From the NCBI GenBank assembly GCA_037577475.1, contig CM075204.1:248001-312000 (forward strand): a stretch of DNA of 64,000 nucleotides. The letters are read 5' to 3'. The DNA is from Chaunax sp. Z400. Lineage: Eukaryota; Chordata; Actinopteri; Lophiiformes; Chaunacidae. Below the pieces are notes generated by a model that worked only from the letters and a program-made list of their open reading frames with translations, ran no database searches and was not told the origin of the DNA. The first letter of the stretch is position 1, and every line of letters starts with the position of its first letter. A program made the translations under genes and the position numbers. Below are positions 27,791 to 40,366 of the stretch, piece after piece.

Positions 27791-30700
27791 GGATCATCTG
27801 CTCACATCAGCATCTAGATTTCTATTGATCGTTTGCTCGCATCAGCATCTGGATTTCTATGGATCACCTGCTCACATTAGCATTAGGATTTCTATTGATC
27901 ACCTGCTCACATAAGCATCTGGATATCTATTGATCGTTCGCTCACATCTTCATTTGTATTTCTATGGATCACCTTCTCAGATCAGCGTTTCTTATTTCTA
28001 TCAATCGCCTTCTCACATTAGCATGTGGATATCTATTGATCACCTGCTCAAATCAGCATTTCAAGTTCTATGGATCACCTGCTCACATCAGCATCTGGAT
28101 TTCTATGGATCGCCTGCTCACATCAGCGTCTGAATTTCTATTGATCGTTCGCTCACATCAGCAGCTGGATTTCTGTGAGTCACCTGCTCACATTAGCATC
28201 TGGATTTCTATTGATCATTCACTCACATTATCATTTTGATTTCTATTGATCGTTCACTCACATCAGTATTTGTATTTTTATGGATCACATGTCCAGATCA
28301 GCATTTGTATTTCTATTGATCGCCTGCTCGTATCAGCATTTGTATTTCTACGGATCATCTGGTCACATCAGCATCTAGATTTCTATTGATCGTTTGCTCG
28401 CATCAGCATCTGGATTTCTATGGATCACCTGCTCACATCAGCATTTGGATTTCTATTGATCACCTGCTCACATAAGCATCTGGATATCTATGGATCGTTC
28501 TCTCACATCTTCATTTGGATTTCTATGGATCTCCTGCTCACATTAGCATTTGGATTTCTGTGAATCACCTGCTCGGATCAGCATCCGGAATTTCATAGAT
28601 CGCCTGCTCAGATCAGCGTTTTTTATTTCAATCGATTGCCTAATCACAACAGCGTTTTTTTTTTAATATGGATCGCCTGCTCACATCAGCATCTGGATAT
28701 CTATTGATCGTTCGCTCACATCAGCATCTAGATTTCTATTGATCGTTTGCTCGCATCAGCATCTGGATTTCCATGGATCACCTTCTCAGATCAGCGTTTC
28801 TTATTTCTATCAGTCGCCTTCTCACATTAGCATCTGGATATCTATTGATCACCTGCTCAGATCAGCGTTTTTTATTTCAATCGATTGCCTAATCACAACA
28901 GCGGTTTTTTTTTCTTTTCTATGGATCGCCTGCTCACATCAGCATCTGGATATCTATTGATCGTTCTATCACATCAGCATTTGTATTTCTATTGATCGTT
29001 CGCTCACATCAGCATTTGGATTTCTATTGATCGCCTGCTCAGATCAGCATTTGTATTTCTATGGATCTTCTGCTCAACTCAGCATTTGTATTTCTATGGA
29101 TCACCTTCTCAGATCAGCATTTCTTATTTCTATCGATCGCCTTCTCACATTAGCATCTGGATATCTATTGATCACCGGCTCAGATCAGCATTTCAAGTTC
29201 TATGGATCACCTGCTCACATCAGCATCTGGATTTCTATTGATCATCTGCTCACCTCAGCATCTAGATTTCTATTGATCCTTTACTCGCATCAGCATCTGG
29301 ATTTCTATGGATCACCTGCTCACATAAGCATCTAGATATCTATTGATCGTTCGTTCACATCAGCATTTGTATTTCTATTGATCGTTCGCTCACTCAGCAT
29401 TTGTATTTCTATTGAACGTTCGCTCACATCGGCATTTGTATTTCTATGGATCACCTGTTCACATCAGTATTTGTATTTCTATGGATCACCTTCTCAGATC
29501 AGCGTTTCTTATTTCTATCGATCGCCTTCTCACATTAGCATCTGGATATTTATTGATCAACTGCTCTGATCAGCATTTCAAGTTCTATGGATCACCTGCT
29601 CACATCAGCATCTGGATGTCTATGGATCGCCTGCTAACATCAGCATTTTCATTTCTATAGATTGTCTGTTTGCATCGGAAACATCAGGCCTTGATTTTTC
29701 TTTTGATCATTCCCTCACATCAACATCTGGATTTCTATGGACTGCCTGCTCACATCACTATTTGGATTCCTATTGATCATCTGCTCACATCAGCATTTGT
29801 ATTTCTATTGATCGTTCGCTCGCATCAGCATTTGTATTTCTATTGATCGTTCGCTCCCATCAGCTTTTTTAATTCTATTGATTGTTCGCTCGCATCAGAA
29901 TTCGTATTTCTATCGATCGTTCTCTATGATCAGCATTTGTATTTCCAATGATCGTTCGTTCGCATCATCCTTTTGTATTTCTATTGATCGTTAACTCACA
30001 TCAGCATCTGTATTTTTTATGGATCGCCTGCTAACATCAGCATTTTTATTTCTATACATTGAGTGTTTGCATCAGAAACATCAGTCCTTGATTTCTATTG
30101 ATCATTCGCTCACATCAACATCTGGATTTCTATGGACCACCTGGTCACATCTGTATTTGGATTCCTATTGATCACCTGCTTACAACAGCATCTAGTTTTC
30201 TATTGACCGTTCACTCACCTGAGCATCTGGATTTCTATGGATTGCCTGCTCAGATCGACAATTGTATTTCTATTAATCGCCTGCTCAGATCAGCGTTTGA
30301 ATTTTTGTTGATCACCTAATCACATCAGCATCTGAATTTTTATTGATTGCCTGCACAGATCAGCATTTGTTTTTCTATTGATCATTCACTCACATCAGCA
30401 TCTGTATTTTTTTTGCATCGCCTGCTAACATCAGCATTTTTATTTCTATAGATTGTCTCTTTGCATCAGAAACATCAGGCCTTGATTTCTATTGATCATT
30501 CCCTCACATCAACATCTGGATTTCTATGGACCGCCTGCTCACATCACTATTTGGATTCCTATTGATCACCTGCTCACATCAGTATTTGTATTTCTACTGA
30601 TCGTTCGCTCGCCTCAGCATCTGTATTTCTATTGATCGTTCGCTCCCATCAGCTTTTTTATTTCTATTGATCGTTCGCTCACCTGAGCATCTGGATTTCT

Positions 30701-30849
30701 ATGGATTGCCTGCTCAGATCAACATTTGTATTTCTATTAATTGCCTGCTCAGATCAGCGTTTGAATTTTTGTTGATCACCTAATCACATCAGCATATGAA
30801 TTTCTATTGATCGCCTGCACAGATCAGCAATTGTTTTTCTATTGATCGT

Positions 30850-33800
30850 ACATACAACATAAGACATTACACATATAACATAACAAATAACACGTAAAAC
30901 ATAACACAACACATAAAACATAGCACATGACACATACAACATAAAATAAAAAACATAACACAGAACACATAAAGCGTAACATATACAACATAAGACATAA
31001 CACATACAACATAACACATAAGATATAACACAAATATAAAACAAAATACATAACACATAACACATACGACATAACACATAAAACATAACACATAACACAT
31101 AACACATAACAAATAACACATACAACATAAGACAACACAAAACATAACACATAAGACATAACACATATACAACATAACACATAAAAAATAAGACATAACA
31201 CATAGAACATAAAATAAAAAACATAAGACATAAGACATTGCACATACAACATAACACATAAAAAATAAGACATAACACATAGAACATAAAATAAAAAACA
31301 TAAGACATAAGACATTGCACATACAACATAACACATACAACATAACACACAAGACATAACACATATAACATAACACATAACACATAAACCATAACACATA
31401 CAACATAACACATAACACATAAAACATAAAAGAAAAAACATAAGACATTGCACATACAACATAACATAAAACATAAGACATAACACTTAAGCATAACACA
31501 TAACACATACAAAATAAGACATAACACATACAACATAACACATAACACATACAACATAACACATAAAACATAACACATAAGACATAAAACATAACATACA
31601 ACATAAGAATTAACACATACAACATAACACATAACACATAAAACACAACACATACAACATAAGACATAACACATACAACATAAGACATAAGACATACAAC
31701 TTAAGACATAACACATAAAACATAACACATAAGACATCACAAATACAACATAACACATAACACATAAAACATAACACATAAGATATAACAAAAATATAAA
31801 ACAAAAAACATAACACATAACATAACACATAACACATAAAACATAACACATAACACATACAACATAAGACATAACACATATAACATTACACATAAGACAT
31901 AACACATAAGATATAACACATAAATATAAAACAAAAAACATAACACATACAAGATAAGAATTAACAGATACGACATAACACATAAAACATAACACATAAG
32001 ACATAACACATACAACATAAGACATAATACATATAACATAGCACATAAGACATAACACATAACAAAAACAACATAAGACATAACACATATAACATAACAC
32101 ATAAGACATAACACATAACAAAAACAACATAAGACATAACACATATAACATAACACATAAGACATAAGACATAAGACATAACACATACAACATAACACAT
32201 AAAACATAACACATAAGACAACACATACAACATAAAACATAACACAAACAACATAAGACATAAGACATAACACATTAAACATAAGACATAAGACATAACA
32301 CATACAACATAACAAATAAAACATAACACACAAGACATAACACATACAACATAAACCATAACACATACAACATAAGAATTAACACATACAACATAACACA
32401 TAAGACAGAACACACAACATAAGACATAAGACATAAAACATAACATACAAGATATAACACATACAACATAACACATAGGACATAACACATAACACAAAAA
32501 ACATAAGACATAACACATAAGACATACAACATAAGACATAACACATATAACATAACACATAAGGAATAACACATACAACATAACAAACAACAAATACAAC
32601 ATAAGACATTAAACATAAGACAGAACACATACAACCTAACACATAACACATAAGATATAACAGAAATATAAAACATAAAACATAAGATACAACATAAGAA
32701 TTAACACATAAGACATAACACATAAAACATAACAATAAGACATAACACATACAACATAAAACATAACACACACAACATAAGACATAACACATACAGCATA
32801 AGACATTACACATACAACATAAGACATAACACATACAACATAATACATAAAACACAACACATACAACATAAGACATAACACATATAACATAACACATAAG
32901 ACATAACACAAACATCATAACAAATAACACATACAACATACATACAACATAAGACATAACACATACAACATAAGACATAAAACATAACACATAAGACATA
33001 ACACATACAACATAACACAACACATAAGACATAACACATACAACATAAGACATAAAACATAACACATAAGACATAACACATAAAACATAACACAACACAT
33101 AAAACATAACACATCAGACATAACACATACAACATAAAACATAAGACAGAACACACAACATAAGACATAAGACATAAAATATAACATACAAGATATAACA
33201 CATACAACATAACACATAACACATAAAACATAACACAAAAAACATAAGACATAAGACATTGCACATACAACATAACACATAAAACATAGGACATAACACA
33301 TACAACATAAGACATAACACATGAAACATAACACATACAACATAAGACATAACACATACAACATAAGACATAACACATACAACATAACAAACAACAAATA
33401 CAACTTAACACATAACACATAAGATATAACACAAACATAAAGCATAAAACATAACATACAACATAAGAATTAACACATTAGACATAACACATAAAACATA
33501 ACACATAAGACATAACACATACAACATAAAACATAACACATACAACATAAGAATTAACACATACAACATAACACATGAGACAGAACACATACAACATAAG
33601 ACATAACACATAAAACATAACACACAAGTCATAACATAACAATTAACACATAAGACATAACACATACGACTAAACACATAACACATACAACATAAGACAT
33701 AACACATACAACATAACACACAAGACATAACACATATACACATAACACATAAAACATAAAAGAAAAAACATAAGACATAAGACATTGCACATACAACATA

Positions 33801-34693
33801 ACACATAAAACATAAGACATAACACATAAAACATAAAAGAAAAAACATAAGACATAAGACATTGCACATACAACATAACACATACAACATAACACACAAG
33901 TCATAACACATATAACATAACACATAAAATATAACACATACAACATAAGACATAACACATAACACATACAACATAACACAATACATAAAACATAACACAT
34001 AAGACATAACATATACAACATAAAACATAACACATACAACATAAGAATTAACACATACAACATAACACATAAGGACATAACACATAACACATAAGACATA
34101 ACACATACAACATAACACAATACATAAAACATAACACATAAGACATAACATATACAACATAAAACATAACACATACAACATAAGAATTAACACATACAAC
34201 ATAACACATAAGACAGAACACACAACACAAGACATAACACATATATACATAACACATAAAACAAAAAACATAAGACATAAGACATAAGACATTGCACATA
34301 CAACATAACATAAAACATAAGACATAACAGATAAAACATAAAAGAAAGAACATAAGACATAAGACATTGCACATACAACATAACACATACAACATCACAT
34401 ACAAGATATAACACATACAACATAACACATAAAACATAAGACATAACACATACAAAATAAGACATAACACATACAACATAAGACATAACACATACAAAAT
34501 AAGACATAACACATATAACATAAGACATAAGACATATAACATAACACATAAGGAATAACACATACAACATAACAAACAACAAATACAACATAACACATAC
34601 AACATAAGACAGAACACATACAACATAACACATAAGATATAACACAGACATAAAACATAAAACATAAGAATAAGAACATAAGAACATAACATA
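30850..34693 (+). repeat. Heptanucleotide satellite array 2
   Basis: 3.84 kb of the same CATAACA-type units. It begins like arrays 1 and 3 but with differences a few bases in (CATATAACATAACAAATAAC), so it is the most diverged of the three. It is the only array that ends against non-satellite DNA inside the window: the last units (ATAAGAATAAGAACATAAG) run into the 277-bp repeat at 34694. Confidence 0.92.
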
Positions 34694-35160
34694 AGAAGCA
34701 CTTGTAAACACAAGAATCACAAGTGGCTATGTTTGAAGTTATCTGAGCATGATCATCCATAAACGTGGCTTCCCATGAATCCAGGGACTTTAGTTTTACT
34801 GGTGACCAAATCCTTGATGAGACAGTCTGGATGAGAAACAAATCATTTTCAGGTCATATTTAAATCCAATAGAAGTCAGAGAGTATCTTAAAAGGAAATA
34901 CATCTCGTATTGTGATTTTGTGGACACATTTCCACTGAGAAACTTGTCACAACCAAGACAAGTCCAAAAAGAAGCACTTGTAAACACAAGAATGACTAGT
35001 GGTTCTGTTTGAAGTTATCTGAGCATGATCATCCATAAACGTGTCTCCCCATGAATCAAGGAACTTCTGTTTTACTGTTGAACAAATCCTTGATGAGACC
35101 GTCTGGATAAGAAACAAATCATTTTCAGGTTATAACTAAATTCAATAGAAATCAGGGAGG
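34694..35160 (+). repeat. Tandem repeat of about 277 bp, 1.7 copies
   Basis: AGAAGCACTTGTAAACAC occurs at 34694 and 34971, 277 bp apart. The unit contains the GTTATCTGAGCATGATCATC segment, an AAATCCTTGATGAGAC segment and CAACCAAGACAAGTCCAAAA. The second copy is cut at about 35155 by a GGGAGGGAGGGA stretch, where the retrotransposon begins. I do not recognise the family; it recurs at 40058-40366. Confidence 0.8.
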
Positions 35161-35665
35161 GAGGGAGGGACGGTTAGTTAGTAATTCCTAGGACTAGATG
35201 ATTTGATCCCTTGGTAGATACACTATTCTGATGGCATCTTGGCTTGTTTGAGACTTTGTGGGTGACAGTGGAGCCGGTTGTGTAGGGGGAGGGGGCTGCG
35301 GATGGATGAGGGCCTGGTTGTAGTTGGTTACTTCATCTGGATTCATTGAGGTCTTCAGGACGTGCCCAACCTTCATTGAGTGTTTCCACTTTTATCTTCT
35401 CTCTATCTCTCTATCTGCTCTCTGCCAACCAGAGAGCATTGCCCCTCTTGTCTGATTCTGCAGGCTATAATGGCCACCCCTTAACATCTAATTGCAGTCG
35501 TTTTGCTTATATAACCTCGGTTCCTTTTTGTGTTCTTTGATGTTCTTTCCTTGGCGACCTTTGATGTTTTTCCTTGGCGACCTTTGATGTTGATGTTTTT
35601 CCTTGTCGTCCTTTGTTGTTTCCTTTGCTGGTTTCCTGGTGTCCTTTGACGTCCTGCTTTAACGT

Positions 35666-36199
35666 TCATCCGCTTTGACGTTCTTTTGGCACCCGTATCC
35701 GGACTTCAATGACGTTTTGGTGCCGAGATGGTGTCCTTCCTTTTGATCCATAGCCACTGACTTGCTTGCTCTGCGGCACTGGTATCAGAACACCCCCAGA
35801 ACACACTCCCATGTCCTTGAGCAGTTTGTTAGCTGATCTGCCCAAAAAGCCTCTGCAGCCCACCTCCACGGGGCAGACCCTCGCCTTCCAGCCCTGTCGT
35901 TCCGCCTCAGCTGCCAGATCTACATACTTGAGGCTCTTGCACTCGTACGCTTCCTCCACAGCATCCTCCAAGGGGACGGTAAGCTCTATGATGTAAACTT
36001 TGCACAATGAAGCAGACCACATGACGAGGTCTGGCCTGAGATTTGTTGTCACTATCTCAGGTGTGAAGCGTAGCCTCTGACCCAGGTCCGCTAGAAGGTT
36101 CCAGTCCCAGGCTCCTCCCAGCTGCCTGGTCACTGTACTGGCATGCGTTTCCCAGACCTTTTTGCACCCTCACGGGCAAACTTCACTGCACACACTGGG
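35666..36199 (-). pseudogene. Restriction-like endonuclease domain of the retrotransposon
   Basis: Open minus-strand segment (155 residues from 36133) with RPDLVMW at residues 33-39 and ELTVP at 50-54. D35 and E50 are 14 residues apart, which fits the PD-x(12-14)-D/E pattern of R2-type endonucleases that nick the target site. The conserved-looking tract KSLKYVDLAAEAE follows. Upstream, to 36199, the same frame reads through a stop, and the zinc-knuckle segment lies just beyond in the same frame. The C terminus after residue 115 is low in similarity and may be 3' read-through. Confidence 0.72.
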
Positions 36200-36202
36200 T
36201 TA

Positions 36203-36445
36203 TTTCATGTCTGAGGCAGAGCATTGATTGATGTACGTCTGGTCTCCAAAATATCCGCTAGGCACCTCAATACCTGATTGTGCCACCAGGTGTAAACGAC
36301 CTTGTGTTAGGCCGGTCTTGCAATCAAGCAAGATGCGCCTCAAATCCGCTGGTGACGGGCAGAGAGGACACATAGGGTCCCCGCCATACCATTGTTTGAG
36401 GTTTCTAGGGGAGGGCAGAACCTCATAGGTGGCACGTATAATGAA
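36203..36445 (-). pseudogene. Zinc-knuckle segment of the retrotransposon, His lost
   Basis: In the frame that starts at 36538 the segment CPLCPSPADLRRILLDC spells C57-x2-C60-x7-R68-x4-C73. RLE-type elements carry CX2CX7HX4C at this place; here the histidine is arginine. The text FIIRATYEVLPSPRNLKQW just before it belongs to the same protein as the connector but sits in another frame, so a frameshift lies near 36445. A stop at 36200-36202 ends the segment before the endonuclease. Confidence 0.7.
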
Positions 36446-37248
36446 GCCATATTCCATAAATCCTTCCATGACAGTTTTCTCCTCTCGACTCCTTCCCAGC
36501 TCATCCAATGGCCCTGCCTTGCCTGTTCTTGCTGGCACAGTTCTTCAACCACAAGTCTTCTGTGTTGAGCACGATCTGCCCTGATCCAGGACGGCCTGCT
36601 TTCTCCCAAACCAAGGCCTCCTCTCCCCTGCTGTACATGTCCCATGACGTCCCGGTGTATGAGGGCTGATTTTGCGTTCTGTACAGCTGCGCCTGGAGTC
36701 CACGTCCTTCCAGTTACCAGGGTTGGTGCATTCTGGGCTATGGAGGGATCACGTGATTCTGACAGTGTCAGTTCCAGCCTCGCCTTTGAGCATTTGTACT
36801 CTTCCACAAGACTGGACACAGGGAGCTCCAGGATTCCTTTTCCATATAACCCTATGCCACTAAAGCATTTCGGCAGACCCAGCCATTTTTTATCAAACTT
36901 GCTGAAAAGCCTCTCCAATCTTTCTACTTTTGAGATTGGGGCCTCGTAGATGGTCAATGGCCACATAAGGCGCAGCAAGAGGCCAAATTGTAGGCACCAA
37001 AGCTTCAGCCTACCGTGTAGGGATGAATTGTCAATGCTTTTTAGGCCTTTGATGGTGTGTTGCCTAATCTGGTCCACTTGGTCTTTGTCTTTGAGGGTTG
37101 AGTCATACCAGCGACCCAGACTTTTGACTGGTTTTTCGGACACAGTTGGTATTGGGTCCTTGCCAATAAAGAAGCGTTGCTCCGACATCTTCCCTTTGAT
37201 GGTTGAGATGCTCCTGGACTTGCTTGGTTTTATACTCATTCGTTCCCA
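36446..37248 (-). pseudogene. RT-to-endonuclease connector of the retrotransposon
   Basis: About 265 residues on the minus strand, from IKPSKSRS through SLGRWYDSTLKDKDQ, LKLWCLQFGLLLRLMWPLTIYE, KKWLGLPKC and VQQGRGGLGLG to WKDLWNM. This is the region after RT motif C (thumb and connector) in RLE elements. It is in the same frame as the RT segment: a single TAG stop at 37249-37251 separates LQEN-L from WERMS. The open frame continues to 36340, but after about 36445 it is out of register. Confidence 0.75.
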
Positions 37249-37251
37249 CTA

Positions 37252-37962
37252 TAAGTTCTCCTGCAGTTTTCCAACCAGACGTCTGGTGCATGCCTTAGTT
37301 GTGGTGAGAATGGTCATGTCAGCCATGTATGCCCTGATTGGAGGTAGCCGCAGGCCATGAGTCAACAGGGAGATGGTGCATCCCGCCATGATGCCCACCT
37401 CCAGGTGCTGCCAAGCTGTGGTGTGCTCTTCCGTTGTTAGACATAGTTGTATGTCATCGTAGTAGGCTCTGACCAGGGATGTAATAGGCTCTGGCACCCT
37501 GAAGAAGTTGAACGCGGTCCAAAGGAGATTGTGTGGGACCGAGCCAAAGGCGTTTGCCAAATCGAGGAAGACGATGTGTAGGTCTCTTCCTTCCCTCTTG
37601 GCTGCCTGTATTTGATGCCAGATCATGCTGGTATGTTCCAAGCAACCAGAGAACCCTGGGATCCCTGCCTTCTGTATGGATGTATCGATATAGTTGTTAC
37701 GTTCCAGGTAGCCCGTCAACCTGTGTCCCAACACACTGAAGAAGATCTTTCCTTCTACGTTCAGAAGGCTGATGTGACGGAACTGATTTATGTCCGTGGA
37801 GTCCTTCTCCTTTGGGATCAATACACCGCCTGCTCTTCGCCATGCTGTGGGTATTGTTCGCTTCTTCCACACCACTTTCATCATCCTCCATAGATAATGT
37901 AGGATGTCTGGTGTTCTCTTATGGGACTCCATTGGGTCCAGGGCAGGAGCCAGCTCTCGCAT
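37252..37962 (-). pseudogene. Reverse transcriptase domain of the retrotransposon, catalytic Asp lost
   Basis: 237 open residues. Visible RT motifs: WRRAGGVLIPKEKDS with FRHISLLNVEGKIF (41-74, motifs 1-2), FLDLANAFGSVPH (132-144, motif A with D134), GIMAGCTISLL (190-200, motif B) and AYMADM (211-216, motif C). RTs need two adjacent acidic residues in motif C; here the first is alanine (codon at 37321-37323), so the enzyme would be inactive. It ends at the in-frame stop next to the connector. The methionine at 37962 is simply the first in the open segment; RT-upstream sequence continues in other frames. Confidence 0.8.
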
Positions 37963-38400
37963 GTCGAACAGCTTTTTTCCACCTCACTCCACTTTGACGG
38001 ATTGACATCCATATTATGTTCTGGGGGATGTATCGGTGGTATAATGAGTGATCTGTTTTCGATGCCGACTGTCACTGTGAGTTGCTTTGGTGGTCCTTGA
38101 GATCCTTCCTTGATGTTGTCAGTTTGCCGCCCTTTTCTTTGGTAAGCAATCCCCTCACAAACTTGTAGGGGTCTCTGAAGAACTCGAACTTGCCTGTTCA
38201 TTCCTTCTGCGTTTCTTTCTCAAATTCTCTGCCTTCCTTAGTGATTTTAAACAACTCTTGATTTCCGTCTGCAGCAAGTTGATCCCTTCCTTCTCATCTT
38301 CTGTGGCTTTCTTCCACTGCTTCTTGAGCTGCCTTCTCTCCCTAACCAGGCGCTCTATTTCCTTCTGCCTCCTGGACTAAGGTGGGGAGTCTGACCCTGT
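37963..38400 (-). pseudogene. Pre-RT basic segment of the retrotransposon, frameshifted
   Basis: On the minus strand, 38210-38370 reads as a very basic, helix-prone stretch (RRQLKKQWKKATEDEKEG, then KSLRKAENLRKKRRRNE). A frame change near 38200 leads to FFRDPYKFVRGLLTKEKGGK, and then towards WKKAVRHARAGSCPGPNG just before the RT. This order is what precedes RT motif 1 in RLE elements. At least two frame changes are needed, so nothing is translatable as one protein. The 5' limit is not clear; above 38400 I see only short fragments. Confidence 0.55.
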
Positions 38401-38700
38401 CCTTCTTGTCTCCACAACTCCGAAGCGCTCCATTCCATAGTTGTAAATTAGGTCTCCCATTTGTCACAGCTTCTTCTTTGCAGTTCCCTTTAGCTGATCT
38501 AGGAGTTGACAGATGATGGTTTCCGCACAAGAATCTTATTCTCGATTGCATGTCGTGTTGGATTGGGCGATTGGTGCTCTGCTGTCCTTGGTAATAGTGG
38601 CAATAATGAGCAGTCTTTGAAAACAAAATCTGGATTAAATACAAATCAACCAGGTGGATACCACTGCTACATACTACTGATGTCAAAGAGTAGCTTAAGT

Positions 38701-40057
38701 TGAATTTTTCAAGAAGTCATTTCTGGATTTATAAATCAGCTCCGTGGATAAATTTCAATCAATGAACTTGTCACAACCAAGAAAACCGCAAAGAGAAGCA
38801 ATTATGAATACTTTAATCATCAGTGCCTCCATTTGAGATTATCTTGTTGTGATTCACATATTTCTTCTTCTGAAGTATGTAGGCTTTGTCATGTTCAACC
38901 GTCCCAACAGGACGCACTTACTGAATTCAACAGTCAATGCTCATGCTGGGCCAATAACACAGACATGTAGAGAGCAATCTTCTTTGCTTGAGTTTACCTG
39001 TAGTCCTGATGTTTCTTTTTGTTGTCTTTATGTCCCAGTGGAAGTGGTGTCTCTTCCACAGATTTGGCCAGGTTAAATACTAAATGTAGCCATTGCCGCA
39101 GTCACCGCCCTCCTCCTCAGCTCCATCGATGACGTCACAGCATCCCACCATTGATTGGCTCTGAGCAGTCCGCCTTCTGTACCTTCTCGTTGTACCTGAA
39201 GTTAACTTAACTTAGTTAACTTGTGTGTCCATGTGTAAATAAGGCCCTCTGTTTTGATGTTATAGTGGCCTTTTGTTTTGGAGAGCATTGTTAACTGGTG
39301 TTTGAGACACTCGCAAACTGTTTAGCGTTATAAGACTGTATTCGTTATACTTCTGTTTAATTGTTTATAATTTCACAGGTGGCGACTGGACTATGTTTTG
39401 TAAAAAGATAGAGAGTGGTCCATTCCGGTTCTTTCCCCTTTCTGTAACAACAACTTTGCCATCCTTCAGACTAACAATAACACCAGAACAAAACAAAATA
39501 AAACAAAAAACGAAACTCACAAAGATGAATGCATGTACTTAAAGATAAATAAAGTCATATTCCTTACAAGTGTCACCTCTGTTTTTTGTTTTTCATCTCA
39601 AATCTGTCGGTGTTTCTCCTTACAGAAGATTTCTCGATTTGCTTAATTACAAAATGTTCAGAATTTCATTATAGTTGAGAGATGCTGTAAGATCTCTCTC
39701 AAATGTTAACAGACAGAGCGAGGTTAGACGGGCGGGGGGGCATAGAGCTCCTGCTGGCAGTTTTTATTCTTAACGCTGTGAGAACAACTGTTGGAGAAAA
39801 ACTGAAAGCTCCAACTCTGTTACACTGACATGGAAAGGTTTCCCTGCATCAGTCAGATTTTTGTTATCTCGGTCATGCTGCTTTCACAATAAGGTGCCAA
39901 AGAGTGGCTACTGATGTCATCAGGCCATACGAATCACTGTGGAGCCGGGAGTCTATTAGTTGCTTTAATATTGCTTGTTCTTTGTTCGCATCTGCTGTAA
40001 TAATGATTGTGCATCAATTTGACTCTGCCCCTCCCTCTTTTGCATATTCTGACAGTA
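38701..40057. other. Non-coding stretch with a diverged 277-bp-type repeat and LTR-like signals
   Basis: No gene recognised. 38765-38865 (ACTTGTCACAACCAAGAAAA and after) is a diverged relative of the 277-bp repeat. At 39130-39137 there is a full CRE (TGACGTCA), then an inverted CCAAT box (39154-39158). About 400 bp on is a polyadenylation signal AATAAA (39548-39553). The combination could be a solo LTR or an old promoter, but I could not find clear ends. The rest, 39600-40057, is plain unique-looking sequence with a short G run at 39733-39739. Confidence 0.4.
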
Positions 40058-40366
40058 CTTCGAAGTTATCTGAGCATGATCATCCATAAACGTGGCTTCC
40101 CATGAATCCAGGTACTTTTGTTTTACTGGTGACCAAATCCTTGATGAGACAGTCTGGATAAGAAACAAATCATTTCAGGTTACAACTTAATCCAATAGAA
40201 ATCAGAGAGCATCATAGAGGAATTACATCTCGTAGTGTGATTTGTGGATAGTTTCCACTGAGAAACTTGTCACAACCAAGACAAGTCCAAAAAGAAGCAC
40301 TTGTAAACACAAGAATGACTAGCGGCTCTGTTTGAAGTTATCTGAGCATGATCATCCATAAAGTAT
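40058..40366 (+). repeat. Second site of the 277-bp repeat
   Basis: GTTATCTGAGCATGATCATC occurs at about 40063 and 40337. In between, the sequence follows the unit at 34694-34970 closely, including AAATCCTTGATGAGACAGTC and CAACCAAGACAAGTCCAAAA. The retrotransposon and the 38.7-40.05 kb stretch therefore sit between copies of one repeat family. Confidence 0.8.

Larger units (their letters stand above)
9791..30849 (+). repeat. 21-kb 35-bp minisatellite tract
   Basis: Continuous 35-bp units over 21 kb with no other recognisable sequence inside. Units differ mainly at the positions after GATC (GTTCGCTC, ACCTGCTC, GCCTGCTC), at the T/G before GATC, and in the ATTTGTATTT versus ATCTGGATTT segment. 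The left third is organised in 1.7- and 1.4-kb higher-order repeats. The middle is more mixed. Between about 16.8 and 29 kb a subunit with a T homopolymer after CACAACAGCG recurs. The right end (30,000-30,849) returns to the unit types seen at 3500-4024 and ends in the heptamer entry junction. No ORF here should be taken as a gene. Confidence 0.93.
35161..38700 (-). mobile_element. Degenerate RLE-type non-LTR retrotransposon (R2/HERO-like), minus strand
   Basis: Minus-strand fragments appear in the order expected of a single-ORF non-LTR element with a restriction-like endonuclease: basic N-terminal segment, reverse transcriptase, connector, CCHC knuckle, endonuclease. The coding part covers about 35.67-38.4 kb. 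The 3' non-coding part (35161-35665 on the plus strand) has a TCCC-type simple tail and a small tandem of CCTTTGATGTT-like pieces (35535-35665). Stops and frameshifts divide the frame, so the copy is dead. Family assignment rests on domain order and motifs I recognise. The clade name (HERO-like within the R2 group) is my judgement and could be another RLE clade. Confidence 0.75.

Noticed and set aside
10122..29660. Many plus-strand open frames of 60-140 residues in the 35-bp tract
   Set aside because: All reflect the 35-residue cycle of a 35-bp unit read in three phases; frames end whenever TTGATC falls in the TGA phase. No start signal or conserved non-repeat part.
9791..34693. A causal link between 35 bp (5 x 7) and the 7-bp satellite
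   Set aside because: The numerical relation is suggestive, but the 35-bp unit does not divide into five similar heptamers, so I treat it as coincidence.
35766..37999. Plus-strand open frames across the retrotransposon (for example 36950-37360 and 37612-37893)
   Set aside because: Antisense shadows of the recognisable minus-strand retrotransposon segments.
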